A stretch of DNA of 64,000 nucleotides. It comes from Toxoplasma gondii ME49. Its lineage: Eukaryota; Apicomplexa; Conoidasida; Eucoccidiorida; Sarcocystidae. The DNA lies in NCBI RefSeq assembly GCF_000006565.2, contig NC_031480.1, forward strand, positions 3,755,529 through 3,819,528. The letters are read 5' to 3'. The notes below the pieces were generated by a model. It saw only the letters and a list, made by a program, of their open reading frames with translations, had not been told where the DNA came from and did not search any database. The translations under genes and the position numbers were made by a program. Below, piece after piece: positions 25,041-37,625 of this stretch; the first letter of the stretch is position 1; each line of letters opens with the position of its first letter.

Positions 25041-28000
25041 ATGTTTGTCGAGCGGCTCCTTCACGTCCACCACGGCGGCTTGCCGATCACGTCCCTGGAT
25101 TTTCAGCCCCATGCGGCGCCATGGAACATGGAGCGTCTGGCCACGGCGGCAGCGAACTGCGTTAAGATTTGGGTTCTTCACTCGCATTCGCCGTCTGTCT
25201 GTCGCGCGCTTCTCTGTGGCAAGTCATCGGAAGATGCTGCGCCTTCCCAGAAGCGCCAGAAGCTGCAGGCAGCCGCGTCCGGCGGGACCGCCGCTGGCAA
25301 GGACAGTCAGACAACCGGTCTCGACGGCGAGGACCGACCGCCTTCGGCGACTGCGTCTGTCGGTGCCTCTCCAGGCGAACCCCCGCGTCTGTCTCGGCCG
25401 CCCTTGACGGTGGCTACGTGCGTCTGGGCGGCCTCTGAGCACCGATCGGAGATCATGACTCTCCGTTGGGCGCCCACGGGAGAGTTCCTCGCCACGTGCG
25501 ACGCAGACGGAAACCTTTTTGTATACGCCTTGAATCTGCCGCTGCCGACTTGGCAGGGCGCGACAGAGCATGCGGACTCTGCGAAGAGCTCAGCGAGTTC
25601 CGCTGCAGAGAAGGCCGCTCCCCGCCCTGGGCTTCCCAGGGAAGCCTGGACTCCCCGTCGGGGTCCGGCGAAGAAGGGGAAGGCCGAAGCTGTTGCTGCG
25701 AGCCCCCCGACCTGTCCGCCGTGTCTGTGTGCGTCGCTTTTCCCTTCCTCGGGGCCAGTGCCCTGGCGGACAAACAGTCAGCACAGTCCACCCGCCGCAA
25801 GCTGCGGTTCCGGGACGGGGATCTACACAGAGAAGTGGCGCCAGGTGTCTGCATGCCTCTGCTCCGCCGTCGGTCACATCTTCGACATGTGCTGGTGCCA
25901 TGACAGCCGAACGATTGCGCTGGCTGGCGCCCGGGGAAGAGTTTGTCTGGTCGACGTTCCCCGCCACGAAGTTGTGACGGTTCTCAGTCTGCCCGAGGGC
26001 GACTCCGGGATGGTCAAGGGCGTCGCTTGGGATCCCCAGGCGTCGCTTCTGGCAGCTTGCACGAGCGCGAAGAAAATCTTTGTGTGGCGCACGCAGCGTC
26101 GGACGCAAACTGCGAAGAAACAAGGTCCCAATGCAGTCTGGCAGTGTTCCCTCGTCTACCAGCACAACGAGCTGCTCCTGGGCGGCCCGTCTGAAACCCC
26201 GGGGCCGCGACGCCTCTCTTGGCACCCTCAGGGGACGCTCTTGGCCCTCCCGTTTGCGGAACGGAACGGCCGTGTCTTTGGGTGTTGTCTTCGCGTCCAG
26301 GACGACTCTCAGCCGACTGCTGAGACGGGTGAGGTCGACAACGCGCCCGGGAACCTGGCTGAGCAATCCCAATTAGGCGCGACAGGCCGGAAGAAAGTTG
26401 CCGAGAAAGGTGAAGAGATCTTCTCCTCTTCCCCGCCTCTACGTCTTCGAGGTCACCGGCGACCCATCCGCATTGTGGTAAGTCCGTGTTTCGTTGTTTC
26501 CCAGACTTCAGGATCTTCCTCGAGTCTCTCTGTCACTTTCCCTCTCTATGTGATTATGGCCTCCCCACTGCTGTCTGGTCGCTCTTTTTCGCTTCCTTCT
26601 CTTCTGACCATACCGGATCGCCGTTTCACCGCTCCTCTCGCTTTTCCCCCTGCTTCTGGCACCTTTTTTGTTTGCTCGTTCTCTGCTGTCTCTGTGTGAT
26701 AGTCGCCCCTCTCCTCTGCCACTCCGTTATTTCCGCCACACCAGTAACGCTTGACAACGCAGTTTCAGCCACAATTTGTCTCAGTTCCCGTTATTCTTGC
26801 TGATGTGTCTTCTTCCTGCAGCGGTTCGCCCCGGACCTGCTCGTTGAGGGCAGCGCGCCGAAAGGGTCGCACGGCAGCAAGGGGGGGAAGGCCGCAGGGT
26901 CGTCCGCTTCTCCAGAGAGTTTCGACTCCGGTCTTTGTTGTCTGTATGCGCAAGCGAGCGTGGACGGCGCACTGTCGATCTGGCAGTTCTCCCAGGACCG
27001 GGCTGCGCCTCCAGACATCTGTGGGAAGAAGCCGAGTAGCTCGAGCGCCGCCGAAAAAACAGGCGATGAAGGTGCCAAGTCTGCGGGGCCGCATCCGCGG
27101 TGTCTGGCCGTTCTGATCAACTTCCTCGACGAGAACACGACGCTCCAGGACCTCGCTTGGGGCCGCCAGGGCCAGTGGCTCGCGGCGGCATGCACGGGGG
27201 GCGGCGTGACGCTTGTCTCGCTTCCTCACGCGACTCTGAATCTTTCCTTTGCGACCAACTGGCTGGCGTACCAGCTGGCATCTGCGCCTGCGGCCTCTGA
27301 GGCTGCGCCCAGTTCTTCTGGCGCCTCCTCAGTCGCGCCTTCTCCGCCTGCTTCTTCTCCAGCGACCTCCTCGGGCCCTGCTTCTCCTTCCTCGTCTTCT
27401 GTTTTTCAGCAAAAACTCCAAGATCCACCCTCGCCTGGGAGCCGAGCCGCGCTGTCCTCGGCGGCGTGTCTGCCCCAGACGCTGCCGACGTGCTCCTGCT
27501 CCTGCAAGTGCTGCTGCTGCTCTCTCCACCGCTACTTCGCCTTCGTCCCGGCGCCGCCCGCCGCGGCGCTGCTCGCGTGCTCGGGGAAGAAGGCAGGCGA
27601 GTCGGGGAAAGGCGAGGCCGAGGAAGGGAAGGTAGGAAGGATTCAGACCGAGTCGGTGACTGCGGGAGGGAAGCGACGCATTTGTCCGGTGAACCTGTCT
27701 TCGGGAGCCCGACCGGGACTGACGGTCATGTCCGTACAGCCACAAGCGGCGCCTGAGCACGGCAAGCAGGCCAGCTCTGGAGAAGCAGGCAAAATGTCTG
27801 TCGTGAAGAAAGAAGACAAACACACACATGCAGAGACCACTGCTGCGTTGGTCGGAAGTCAACCCACTCCTTCGCCTTCGTCGCCTCTGGCGCCTTCGCC
27901 TCTGCCTGCGGCGGTGGGTCTGGAGGCCGCACCGACACGGCGGGAAGGAGCCCGCAGGAGCCTGGCCGCCTCAGAGGACAGTTCGTTCCTTCTGATGCTT

Positions 28001-31000
28001 CAGCGCCAGGGCGAAGAAGTTCAGAGAGCCCTCCAGGGGAGTTCTGGGAGAAAGGCTGGCGGCTCAGATGTCTCTTCCTCTCAGCCAGCGCGCGACGCCG
28101 AGGGCCGCAAACTGTCTCTAGCGGATGTGCTTCTCGGGGATGCGAGTAACTTGTCTCGGGCGTCTCTGTCTGCGTCGGCGGCTGCTCGCCTGGCAGCCCC
28201 AGGCACAGGAAACACCGAGAAAGCCAGCAGTCAACCGGTTCCCTCTGCTAAACGCGCTTCTGTCTCTCAGGTGCCGCCGCCGGCCCCGAAGGCGCCGCTT
28301 GTGTCTCATATGCTATCTGTGGCGCCAGCTTCCGGTTCTGCTCTCTCGGCTCGCGGCACCGCCTCGACTCTCCAGGCTGCGCTTCGCAGCGGCCCTGCCG
28401 AGACGAATACAGAGCTCTGGCGGGCAGCGGACTTGCTGGCACATTTGCGGGTGGGAAGAGACCCGGTGGACTCTGGGGACAAAGGCGCGGGTCTCCCAGC
28501 TGCGCTGCCTCTGTCGCGGCTCCAGCAGGCGCAGAAGCTGCTCGCGGCGCATGCAGGGGCACGGGCGGACCGTCCAAGCCCTGGGAGAGCGCAGGAGACC
28601 TCGGTGGCTGTCTCTTCTCTTTTGGCTCGATTGGAGGACTCAGAGACGCCGCTGCAGAAGCGCGAGTGGCAGGCGGCATCGGAGAACTTCTGGCGGGCGA
28701 CCCGCGGCGGGAGGGACGACGACGCATGCGGGAAGGAGCGAGAGGAAGGCCGAGGGAGAGCTCAGGGTCGCAAGTCCGCAAGTGTTCGTTTGGTCAGTCT
28801 GTCGAACCCCCAGTTGGGAATCGTTGCCGAAACAACATCGCAAAAATACCGTGTTTCTCACCCAGCTATCCAGCCTGCTTCCGCAGGTGTTGCCGACCCC
28901 GTCGTGATCAGCAGCGGCAGCGAAGCCGAACAAGAAGGGACTGAGGGCGAGGGCGACAAAGAAGCGACTCGCACGCCGGCGATGCGCGCGCGGAGCGAAT
29001 CGATCTGCGGCCGGGCGCCTCCGGACCTTGTTCACGCAGAGGGGCCTTTCTCTGGACTGTGGGGAAGCGCAGCGAGCCCAGTGTTTCCTCAAGAGAAGAT
29101 GTTGTTGGAGGCCGAACGTGATGACGCGCGAGAGAGTTATGTGGGCACATGTGGCCAGGACGTCTGGGGCAGGTTTCAGTATGCAGATGCGGGGTCCCCG
29201 GATCGCATGTCTCTCCAATTTCGGCCCGAATCCTCAAGTGGAACTGGAGAGAAAGTTGGGCTCGATGAAGGTGAAGAGCGCTCGCGAGAGGGGCGGCTCT
29301 CGAATCTCTTGGAGCCTCGTGTAGGGCCGCTGCGCGCTCAGTTCCAAGAGTTGCTTCTGCTCACACAACCGCCCGAAGAGAGCTGTGACATTGGAGCTGC
29401 CTCCTCGGACGAAGACGGTGGAGAGAAAGACTGGGAAGATCCAGTGCCCTCTGAGGTGCAGACGGCGACTGTACCCATTCACGGTCGAACGGCGCCTGAG
29501 GTCGTGCGGTGGAATTTCAGCTTCGGTGAGTCCCGCCGACAGACAGGGCACACAATGCGTCTTCGAATGTCTCCGGCAAAGAGAAGAAGGCCTCGATTTC
29601 CAGACAGTCACGAAGCAGAGGCAACGTCATGCGAGCCGTCCGAAAAGCGACTCATCGGTGTCGCCTCTGTCTCTTCGCAGGAGACCCGAGCGCAATGGCG
29701 TGTCTCGAGTGGCCCCAAGAGGACGCGAAGTCAGAAAGAAGGGACCTACGAGATGCGCGACAGTTGGCGGGGGGACCGAAGTGTACCAGCGAAGAGGAAA
29801 CCCAGTGATGACCAGCGAGCAGTCAACCTTGCGCAAATGGAATTGGGCGTATGCCTCATGGCATCTGGATCTGGGAACGGAGGCGCGCCGGGGTTGCAGG
29901 GCAATGGGGGGAGTTCGAGCGCGAAAGGAGACAGAAGCGGCAGAGATTGTGGGCGGGGCGGAGACAGTCGTCGCGGCAAAAGCCTTGGAGGCGCCGGAGG
30001 CGCGGGCGACGGCGAGGATGACGACGGAGAACTCCGCGAGAAGGAGTTGCGCAAGTCCCAGTTTCTCTCATCGCTGAGCAACGGCATTTCGAAGCCAGAC
30101 TCCCGAGGCGATGGCGAGAAGGAGGAGGACGGAAAGAAGAAGAACCGTCGCGGGCCTTCGTCCTCGTCGGTCCCCACTTCTGTCTCCGTGGCGGGTGAGG
30201 AAGCTCGGGCTCCGGCCGGAGACACCTCGCCCAAGGGGCCCGAGCGGGGTCCCGCGGCGGGGCCGGGCGAGTCGTGGGGGTCGTGGAATCCGTTCAGGCG
30301 CCGTTTGCAGCTGCTGAGGCAATTCGAGGAGGAGGACGACGAAGAAGAGGACGAGGAAGATGACGGTACGCCTGCGTTCGTCCCGGCCGCAACCCGTGCG
30401 GCCTCCGGAACCGTTTCGAGCGCGAACGGGACCTCTGGGGACTCTCGGACCGAGGCAGCGTCTCTGGAGGTGACGCGGGGCCGCCGCGAGGGAGACACAG
30501 CCCGCAGTACCTCCCCTGCGGAGGAGTTGGCGCCCCAGAAGCAGGGCGCCGACGGCAGCAGACCGGTGCGACTGCGGACGCGAGAGAGCGAGGATCGTCA
30601 CGGGTCACGCGCAGCCAAGTCCGCGTCGCTTCTTCCGTCGCCGCCGTCTGTGTCGCAGCTCCACCGAACGGGAGGTTCGCCTCCCACACGTGTGACGCTC
30701 TCTGAAGAGGAGAGAGATACGCCTGCTTCGGATGCAAAGAGGCGCCCCGAGGAGGGAGTCACCGACGGTGAGGATCGCGAGAGCGAACGAGTCGGAAGAC
30801 GGCCCTTTTTCCGGGAGACGGTTCGCGAGAAGCGGCGAGTTCCGGCCGAGGAAAGACGGACTCGGAGGCGCAGCGGGGAGGCCATGGAGACGCGGAGGAG
30901 GAAACGGCAGAGAGTTGTGTCGACGGACGAGGAGACGGAGTCGGAGAGCAGTGATAGAAGAAGCTCCAGGTCGCCGTTTTCCGATGCGGAGGACAGCGAG

Positions 31001-34000
31001 AGAGCGATAAACTTGAGGAACTCCGCAGACAGGAGAGGACGGAGACCACGCACGTATTTGACGTACCAAGAGAGAAGGCGAGATCGGAGGGCGAGTAGGA
31101 AGGAGGCGCGGTGGACGTCTGACGCCGGGGACTCGCGAGGCTCTTGCAGGCGAAGGCGAGAGGAAATGAGGACCCTAACGGCCAACGAGCAGAAAGAAAA
31201 TGGGGTGCCTCAAGAACCTCTGGTAGGCCTCTCGCTTCTCAAAAAGAAACTCTGCGTCTCGACAACTCTCAACGGTACGTCCACTGCCCAGACGCAGTCA
31301 AAGCAGTTATAGTTCTAGTCTTTGTTGCGGAGTGCAAGTGTCATTTCGTGTCCGTTTACCGCTTCTTTCTTTCTCTTCGGGAACTTGTTTCCCCATTTCT
31401 TCTCATGTTCCTTTCTGTTGCTTCGATCTTCTGTCTTTTTCTTCTGTTCCTTCCTCCTGGGTCTGTCAGCCTTCTCTTTCTGTCTCCCCTCTCTCTGTCT
31501 CTCCCGTCTCTTTCGCTGTGTCCTGCTTCTTCTGTTTCCTCCGCTTCGTCTGTGGTTCGTTTTCTCCCCGTTTTTTCGCTTTCCACGGAGCGCTCGTCGT
31601 CTCCCGTCACTGCGTTCGCGCAATACTTTTTTTCGATTTCTCTCCCTTCTCTTCCAGGGACGCCCGTCGGCGTCGTGGCGGTGAACTCTCTGGAAACGCG
31701 AGAGAGCACCTTCCACCTTCCTTCACTTTCCCCGCTGTCTTGCTCGCCTATTCGCGGCCGGGACGGAGACCTGCGAGGTAGCGAGGCAAGGCGCATGAAC
31801 GTTCCCCGAGAGGTCGAGGACGGCCAAGAAGGCCCGCTGCTCTGCTGCTTCGTGCAGCGAAAGGCTTCTCAAGAGGGCAAAGAACCAGACCAAACAGAAG
31901 CATCTGGCGACGAGGCGACTGACGAGGTGCGACGAACCGGCCCGATGAAGCAAGAAAAACTTTGCTGTAGATAGGAAGGGTATTCTTGAAGGGGAAAGGC
32001 ACTCCGTCGATTTCCTCCCAATATGGCTCTAGACGCAAGATCAAGATGCTCGGAAACGCTTTGTTGAGCTTGCCCAGCAGAGCTGCGGCCTATCAGCTTT
32101 GAATCGCTGGCGGCTTTTTCTCATCTGCTGTGATGAGTGTGTTGTCTCGTCTCCGTCGTCGCTGTTCCGTCCTTGTCTCTCGTTATGTCTCTCTCGCCCT
32201 TCCGGTTCACTGCTAAGCTGTATACCTGTACTGAGTCGGCACCCAAGTCTCGTTCTGCAAATGTATCTCTGTCCCCCCTTACTTCATGCGTTTCCTCGGC
32301 TTTCTTGATCCCCCTGTGTGTCTCCGGGAGGCCATTTTCAGTGCGAACGTGGTGCGGCGTGTGCTTTCTTTTTCTAGGAAATTCTTTGGACTCGCAGGCT
32401 GCCCGCGGGCCTCGTCGTCACGCATCTCCTGCCGTCTCCGGCGAGTCGAGAGCATGGCGAGAGTTCCTTTCATGCAGAGACTTCTTCGCAGTCCGCAGCG
32501 GATCCTCTTCTCTCTCTTCCCTCGCGTCCTCTCCTCGTTGTCGCTCAGGCGAAAGCGGCGCTCTCGGGTCTCTGCCTCAAAGCGAGCGTCCTCAGCCACT
32601 CCTTTCCTTTCTCCTCTTCCGCTTCACTCCGTCCTTCCCTCGCTTCTTCTCCTGAGTCGTCTCCAAGACGCAGTGGTGACTTTGCGCCTTTTGGAGGATC
32701 CACGAGCAGAAGGCGCAACTGCCGAAAGGGGAAATTTTCGCGTTTCTCTGGAGAGACAGCTCGGACTCGCAGGCCGTTTGTCTTCACCTCAACTTTGTTG
32801 CTCGTCGACATGAAGACGGGCGCGATCTGCACTGTGAAAGGCAGCGGTCTCTCCGAGTCTCTCAAAGATCCAGTCTCTGTGTGTCGATGGGTGGCGTTGA
32901 AACGCCCCCCTCCGTTGATGCAAAGGCCACAGTCGTCTGTCTGTCTGCCTGGGGGCCTTGTTGAAAAGGGTGCCGTAGGAAAGCCAAAGGAGGACCTCTT
33001 GAATCGGAGCGCGCATGCAGACGAACCGAGGGGAAGTGCGGAGGCGCGCCGCGAGCCTCTGAACCCTGCAGCGCGCCTGGAACCGATGTTTGTTTCCGCC
33101 GAGAAAGACAGAGGCGCTCGTCTTTGCATTTTCCTTCTCACGGCCTACGCCGAGGTCTATCTCCTTCAGCCCTGCGAGGACGAGGGCAATCGAGAAATCT
33201 TTTCTCCAGGTCCTCTCTCTTCTGTCTCGACTCAAGTCAGGGGCGCCGCGTTTCTTCTCGGTGGCCCGGAGCCGAACGTGGAGGACGTTTTCCGTCCCTC
33301 GCAGTCTTTGCTGTGGAACGAGGGAAATCTGTTTGGCGCCCAACGCAGGGTGGGGGCTGCATGCAGCTCTGAGAAAGATGCAGCTTGTCAGTGCGTGGCA
33401 GGGCGAAGAGACGAGGGAGAGGAGGAGACAGGACGGACTCGTCTTTCGCTTTTGTCTGGCTTTTCTCCAGGATCAACAGGCCTCTCGCTACACACTTCGA
33501 AGCCTTTCTCTAGAGGCGAAGGCAACCTGTGCTTGCCTTTGTTAAGCGCTCCACTGGGAGGCGAACAAGCGCGTTTTTCTCTCTGTTACTTTGCAGATCT
33601 CTCTGCGCTTTGCAGAGGGGAAAACGGGAGAGTGGAATGTGTTCAGGAACAGACCGAGCAAGAGGTTCTGGCGGGTGGTGGGTCTCCAGACGCGGAGACC
33701 CTCAGGTCTTTCGCACCTCGAGTGGCGCAGTGCTCGCGGGGAACGGCAAGTATGGCGGCGCCTGCGGGAGAGAGAACACGGCGATGTGCTGACCCTGCGA
33801 AGATTCTCTGGATCGAAATTCAGCAGCGATCTGCGTGTCTTATGTCTCTTCTCGGAGACGGAGAGGCGGCCCACGGCGCCCCGGCTCCCGCAAGCCAAAC
33901 CCCATGTTCCCAGGAGACAAAGGCGATCGCAGAGGATGACGCGATGGTGCAGCGGCACGCTAAAGAGAGAAGAGACAAAGGAGATTCCAGACCTTCAGAC

Positions 34001-37000
34001 AGAGACGAAGAAGAGAGAGATGTAAGAGAAGCGGTTTGTGAATATGTCAAGGAAACCTTTGGAACAGAGAGGAATCAGTCTTGGATCCAACTGGCTGTCG
34101 GTCTCGACTCGGGAAAGATTTTTGTCTCTCTCCCTCCTTGTGGGGTAGTCGCTCCTGGAGTCTCTCCAGTGTCTCCTCGCGCCCGGTGCCGGCACGACGT
34201 GTCGGGGACAGGCACCATCCGAGGGCCTCTCGACGGAGACACTTTCTGGGTGCGCGAAGCAGCGACCGAGAAGGGAGGCCGTAGAGCCGAACGAGCGCCG
34301 GAAACGACGGTTTTATCTGTTCAAGAGGCGCCTTTGAGTTGGGGGAGCGTCACTGTTTCTTCATCGTTTGAGGACCAAATGCAGCAGCGGTTCGTGCGAA
34401 TCGATGAACTGGCTTTTCAGCACTCGGACTTCTTCTCGCTTCTTTCCTGGCGACGGCCAGGAGAGGCACGTGGAACCGAGCGCGACAGAAACTCTGGGGC
34501 AGTGCGAGGCGCGCACGGGGCCTTGGAGGAAATCGCCCATTCTCGAGGAGAGACGGCGGGAGATCAAGAGTCGGACGACGAGGCGTGGGGACGCGAGTGT
34601 CCTCTTGCGTGTCTCCAGAAGAGGAGCTCGTTCGGTCCCGCAGTGTCTCCGGTACTTGCGCAGGGCGTTCCTCTCTCATATCTTGCGCTCTTGCAGACCC
34701 CATGGGTGTCTTCTGCATCTGGCTGCTCAGCGTCCTCGGGTGTCGAGGGCGATGCAGAGACGGCGAAGGAGCGTGAGGCGAGACAGAAGGGAGCTGAGAC
34801 GCTGCGCAAGAAAGCGAAGAGGGAAATCGATTCGCAAAGAGACAAACTTTTACGCTTCCTCCTTCACGGACGCTTCCTCGGCCCACAATTCGCGGCACTT
34901 CTGGGCGCGACTCCACAGGGCCTGACGACGATGCGTCGTGCCGCCGTCCAGGAGCTCCTGGAAAGAAACGCAGAGGGGCGGCAGGCCGACAAGCAAATGG
35001 AAGAAGAGAACCAGCCCACAACGGGAGAAGACACAAATGGTTTCGAGGAACAAAGTGGCGCTGAAAGAGAAGACGGGGGAAACATCGCAAATGCGGAACG
35101 AGGCGGAAGTAGCGGAGAGCTCTCAGGACCCGGGGAAGAAGCGGAAGAGTCTCAAGAAGAAAAGGACAGTGAGGCGAGGAACGGACAGACAGGGCAGGGG
35201 TGGCAAGAGGCGACAAAGGCAGGCGAGCAATTCACAGAACGACGCTTGCCCTCTCAGCGTCGCACACTGAAACACCTCCACCACCAGGTTAGCAATGAAT
35301 CCCGCGTGCACCTCGTCCTCTTTTCTCGCTGATCTCGTCAATATCATAGACTCTCTCAGACCTCTGCCTCTCAATGTTCCCCAGAACAGAACCGAATACA
35401 TATATATATATATATATATATACATATATATGTATATTTAAGTACACTTTTGTTTGTGTTTGTATGAATATGCAGCGACATGTGTTTCCAGCTGACAAGT
35501 TTGTATTGATTTGAGCGTCTCTGCTGAAAGGGACCTGAGCGTTCCGGTGTATGCTCACGTGTCTGTTTCGACTTGTGTGACGAATCATTTTTGCATGCAC
35601 CAGTGCAGTGGTGCTTCGCTCTTCACCATTGTCTTCAATGTCACTCGAGGTGGCCGCAAAACACGGAAACGGTCATGCCTTTTTTGTACCCAAACATCTT
35701 TTGTCTCATCCACGCACATTTACACATACGTACACATACATATATATATATATATATTCATGTATATTTATATATCGGATAATTATCTATCCTTATATAT
35801 ATATATATATATGTATTTGTATACACTTGTTCACGATGAATGAAGGAAAGGTGTTTTTATTTTCAGGTCTGGAGTGCTCTGGCGGTATCGTCTTCGTCTG
35901 AGTTTCTCTACTGGATCTCGGCATTGCTGCGTCGGCAGTGGGAGCTGCGTCTGTTCCGTCAGTTCGTCTCTTCCTCGTTGTTTCTGCTGTCTGGACACCT
36001 CGCGTTTCTTCGGCGGCTGCTCTGCGCGTTGAAGGCGAAGAAGGCCGCCGTCTCCCGCGACGTTCGCCGCCTCGAGCGCACGCTCCGACTTCGCGGAAAG
36101 CACGTTGCTTCGTCTGCCTCTTCGAGCTTCTTCGCCAGAGGAGCGGAGGAAGACGCGTGGATACTCAGCGACGAACTCTCCGCAGAGAAACGGGAAGTCG
36201 ACGCGGGCGCGGAGCCTGTCGACTGGCGCCTCCTGGCGGCTCTGCGTCTCTCTGCGGAAGAAAGTGCCGCCCACGTCCTTCGGGTGCTGGAAGCGCTGGA
36301 GAGTGAAGAGGCGAAGAAAGGCAGCGAACGCGAAGAGACAGATGCGAGTGAAGACTCCGGACAGACAGGCACCCACGCGACGCCGACCTCTGCACGCGCC
36401 GCGTCCACCACAGCACACTGTGGAGGGACCGGCGGGCGCCTCAACGGAGAAAGAAAAGAAAACGCTTTACAAGAAGAACAAAGCAAAAACGAAGGGGAGA
36501 AGGAGAGGCACGACTCCCACAGTGCGTCAGGATGCTTGGAGGTGAGCAGAAGATTTCGACGGAGGATCGGAACTTCAGCAAGATGCCCAAAGGTGGCTTT
36601 GCAGCCGTTGGCTTCAGAATTTTAGTTTCTGGATTTTGTGTGGTACTGCATGCGTGGCTCACTGTGATTCCTGTTCATGGACGCGTAGGGTCTCCGGGAC
36701 CCAGTCCAGGTCCATCCATGAGGCTCAAGCGTTGGTTATTAGCAGTTGTGCATCCTAGAGAGAAAGCCTCTCGAATCTACAGAAGAGAGAAACTCTCGCT
36801 TTTATCTGTGCATTTGTGTCGCTTCTTGAAGAAACGTACGGAGACGCAGGAGGGGACGTAGAATTCCGTCGAGGGGATGCATCTTCCGTGATTCGATCCT
36901 GCATGTGTAGGACGTCGTAGAACTCGCCTCAGGTGCTCTGGGTTGTTGTCGACTGGGTTTCTTTGTTGCTGTTGCTCCCTAGTCTTTCCGATCTGTCTCA

Positions 37001-37625
37001 CTCCTTCCTGTTCTTAATTTTTTCTTTCGTGGGCGAGTTTTCGCTGCGTCTCGTGTGTCTCTTTGTCTGCTGTCTCTGCTCTCATCGGAACTTCCAAGTC
37101 TTGTCTTTCCAAGCTGCTAGTCGGCGCACCTGCCCCGTTTGCGTTTCCGCCTTGCCCTCCTCTTCACCTCCTTGCTATCCTCGGTTCTCCTTCCTGTCTT
37201 CATCCTCTCTTCCTTTTCGTCCTCTTATCTCCGGTGTGGTCACATCTCTCCTCTGCGTCTGCGCCACGTGTCTGTCATTTTGACGTTATTGATAGCTCCA
37301 GTGTCTCCTGTTGTCTTTTCCGTTTTTTTAGGTTCTCTCTGTGGCGAGGAAGCGCGTCCGCACGGCACTCGCAGCGGTTCAGAGCACGCGCGAGGAGGTG
37401 AGGAGAACGAGTTTGTCGCTTTCTTTGTACGAAGACGAACGGAGGGCGTTGCTGTTCCTGCTCGGCGAGAGTGTCGGGGAGACGATCAGAGCAGAGAGGC
37501 AGCGCAAGAAGCGCGGGGGACTCTTCGCCTTCCTCCCAGACTCTGGAAGCTCCGACGATTTGGAACGTGAAGAGGTCCGAGCTCGGCGAGAGGAGGCCGA
37601 GGCGGTGTTGGAAGATATATTCTGA
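25041..37625 (+). CDS. HIRA: HIRA/Hir1-type WD40 histone chaperone subunit, very large
   Basis: HIRA deposits histone H3.3-H4 independently of replication, with ASF1. Six exons: 25041-26477, 26822-31274, 31658-31926, 32378-35287, 35867-36541 and 37332-37625 (stop TGA), giving about 3,345 residues; phases 0,1,0,0,0 agree at each junction. The N-terminus carries a WD40 series: GGLPITSLDFQPH (near 12), IMTLRWAPTGEFLATCDADG (near 138), HIFDMCWCHDSRTIALAG (near 277), MVKGVAWDPQASLLAAC (near 323, close to the family's GLVKGLTWDP), RRLSWHP (near 390), HRRPIRIVRFAP across exons 1/2, and VDGALSIWQFSQ (near 524). Residues 753-769 resemble the ASF1-binding B domain. Exon 4 holds the HIRA C-terminal propeller-like region (RPLLVVAQAKAALSGLCLKA; FTSTLLLVDMKTGAICTVK). 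Exon 5 (EFLYWISALLRR) fits the C-terminal helices. Human HIRA has 1,017 residues; the excess is mostly low-complexity sequence in exons 2 and 4. Short unrecognised introns could reduce the length. Confidence 0.85.
35397..35438. repeat. (TA)n microsatellite in HIRA intron 4
   Basis: An alternating TA run with C and G interruptions, about 110 bases after the donor at 35288. Confidence 0.9.
35738..35815. repeat. Second TA-rich block in HIRA intron 4
   Basis: Two (TA)n runs (about 35738-35757 and 35793-35813) separated by a short TA-rich spacer, about 50 bases before the acceptor of exon 5. Confidence 0.85.

Noticed and set aside
29526..29680. Possible 155-base intron in HIRA exon 2 (gtgagt donor, cgcag acceptor).
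   Set aside because: Removing it shifts the frame and meets a stop after about 40 codons, whereas the unspliced frame stays open for a further 1,500 bases and joins exon 3 in phase.
29746..30498. 250-codon minus-strand frame rich in Ser and Pro.
   Set aside because: It is the antisense shadow of the GC-rich HIRA exon 2, whose plus-strand frame is open for about 1,480 codons and carries HIRA motifs at its start.
31658..31777. Alternative end of HIRA exon 3 at the gtagcg donor near 31778.
   Set aside because: That end would be phase 1 and cannot join exon 4 (phase 0); the gtgcga donor at 31927 is in phase.
34350..35216. 288-codon minus-strand frame.
   Set aside because: Antisense to HIRA exon 4, which is joined in phase to exons on both sides.
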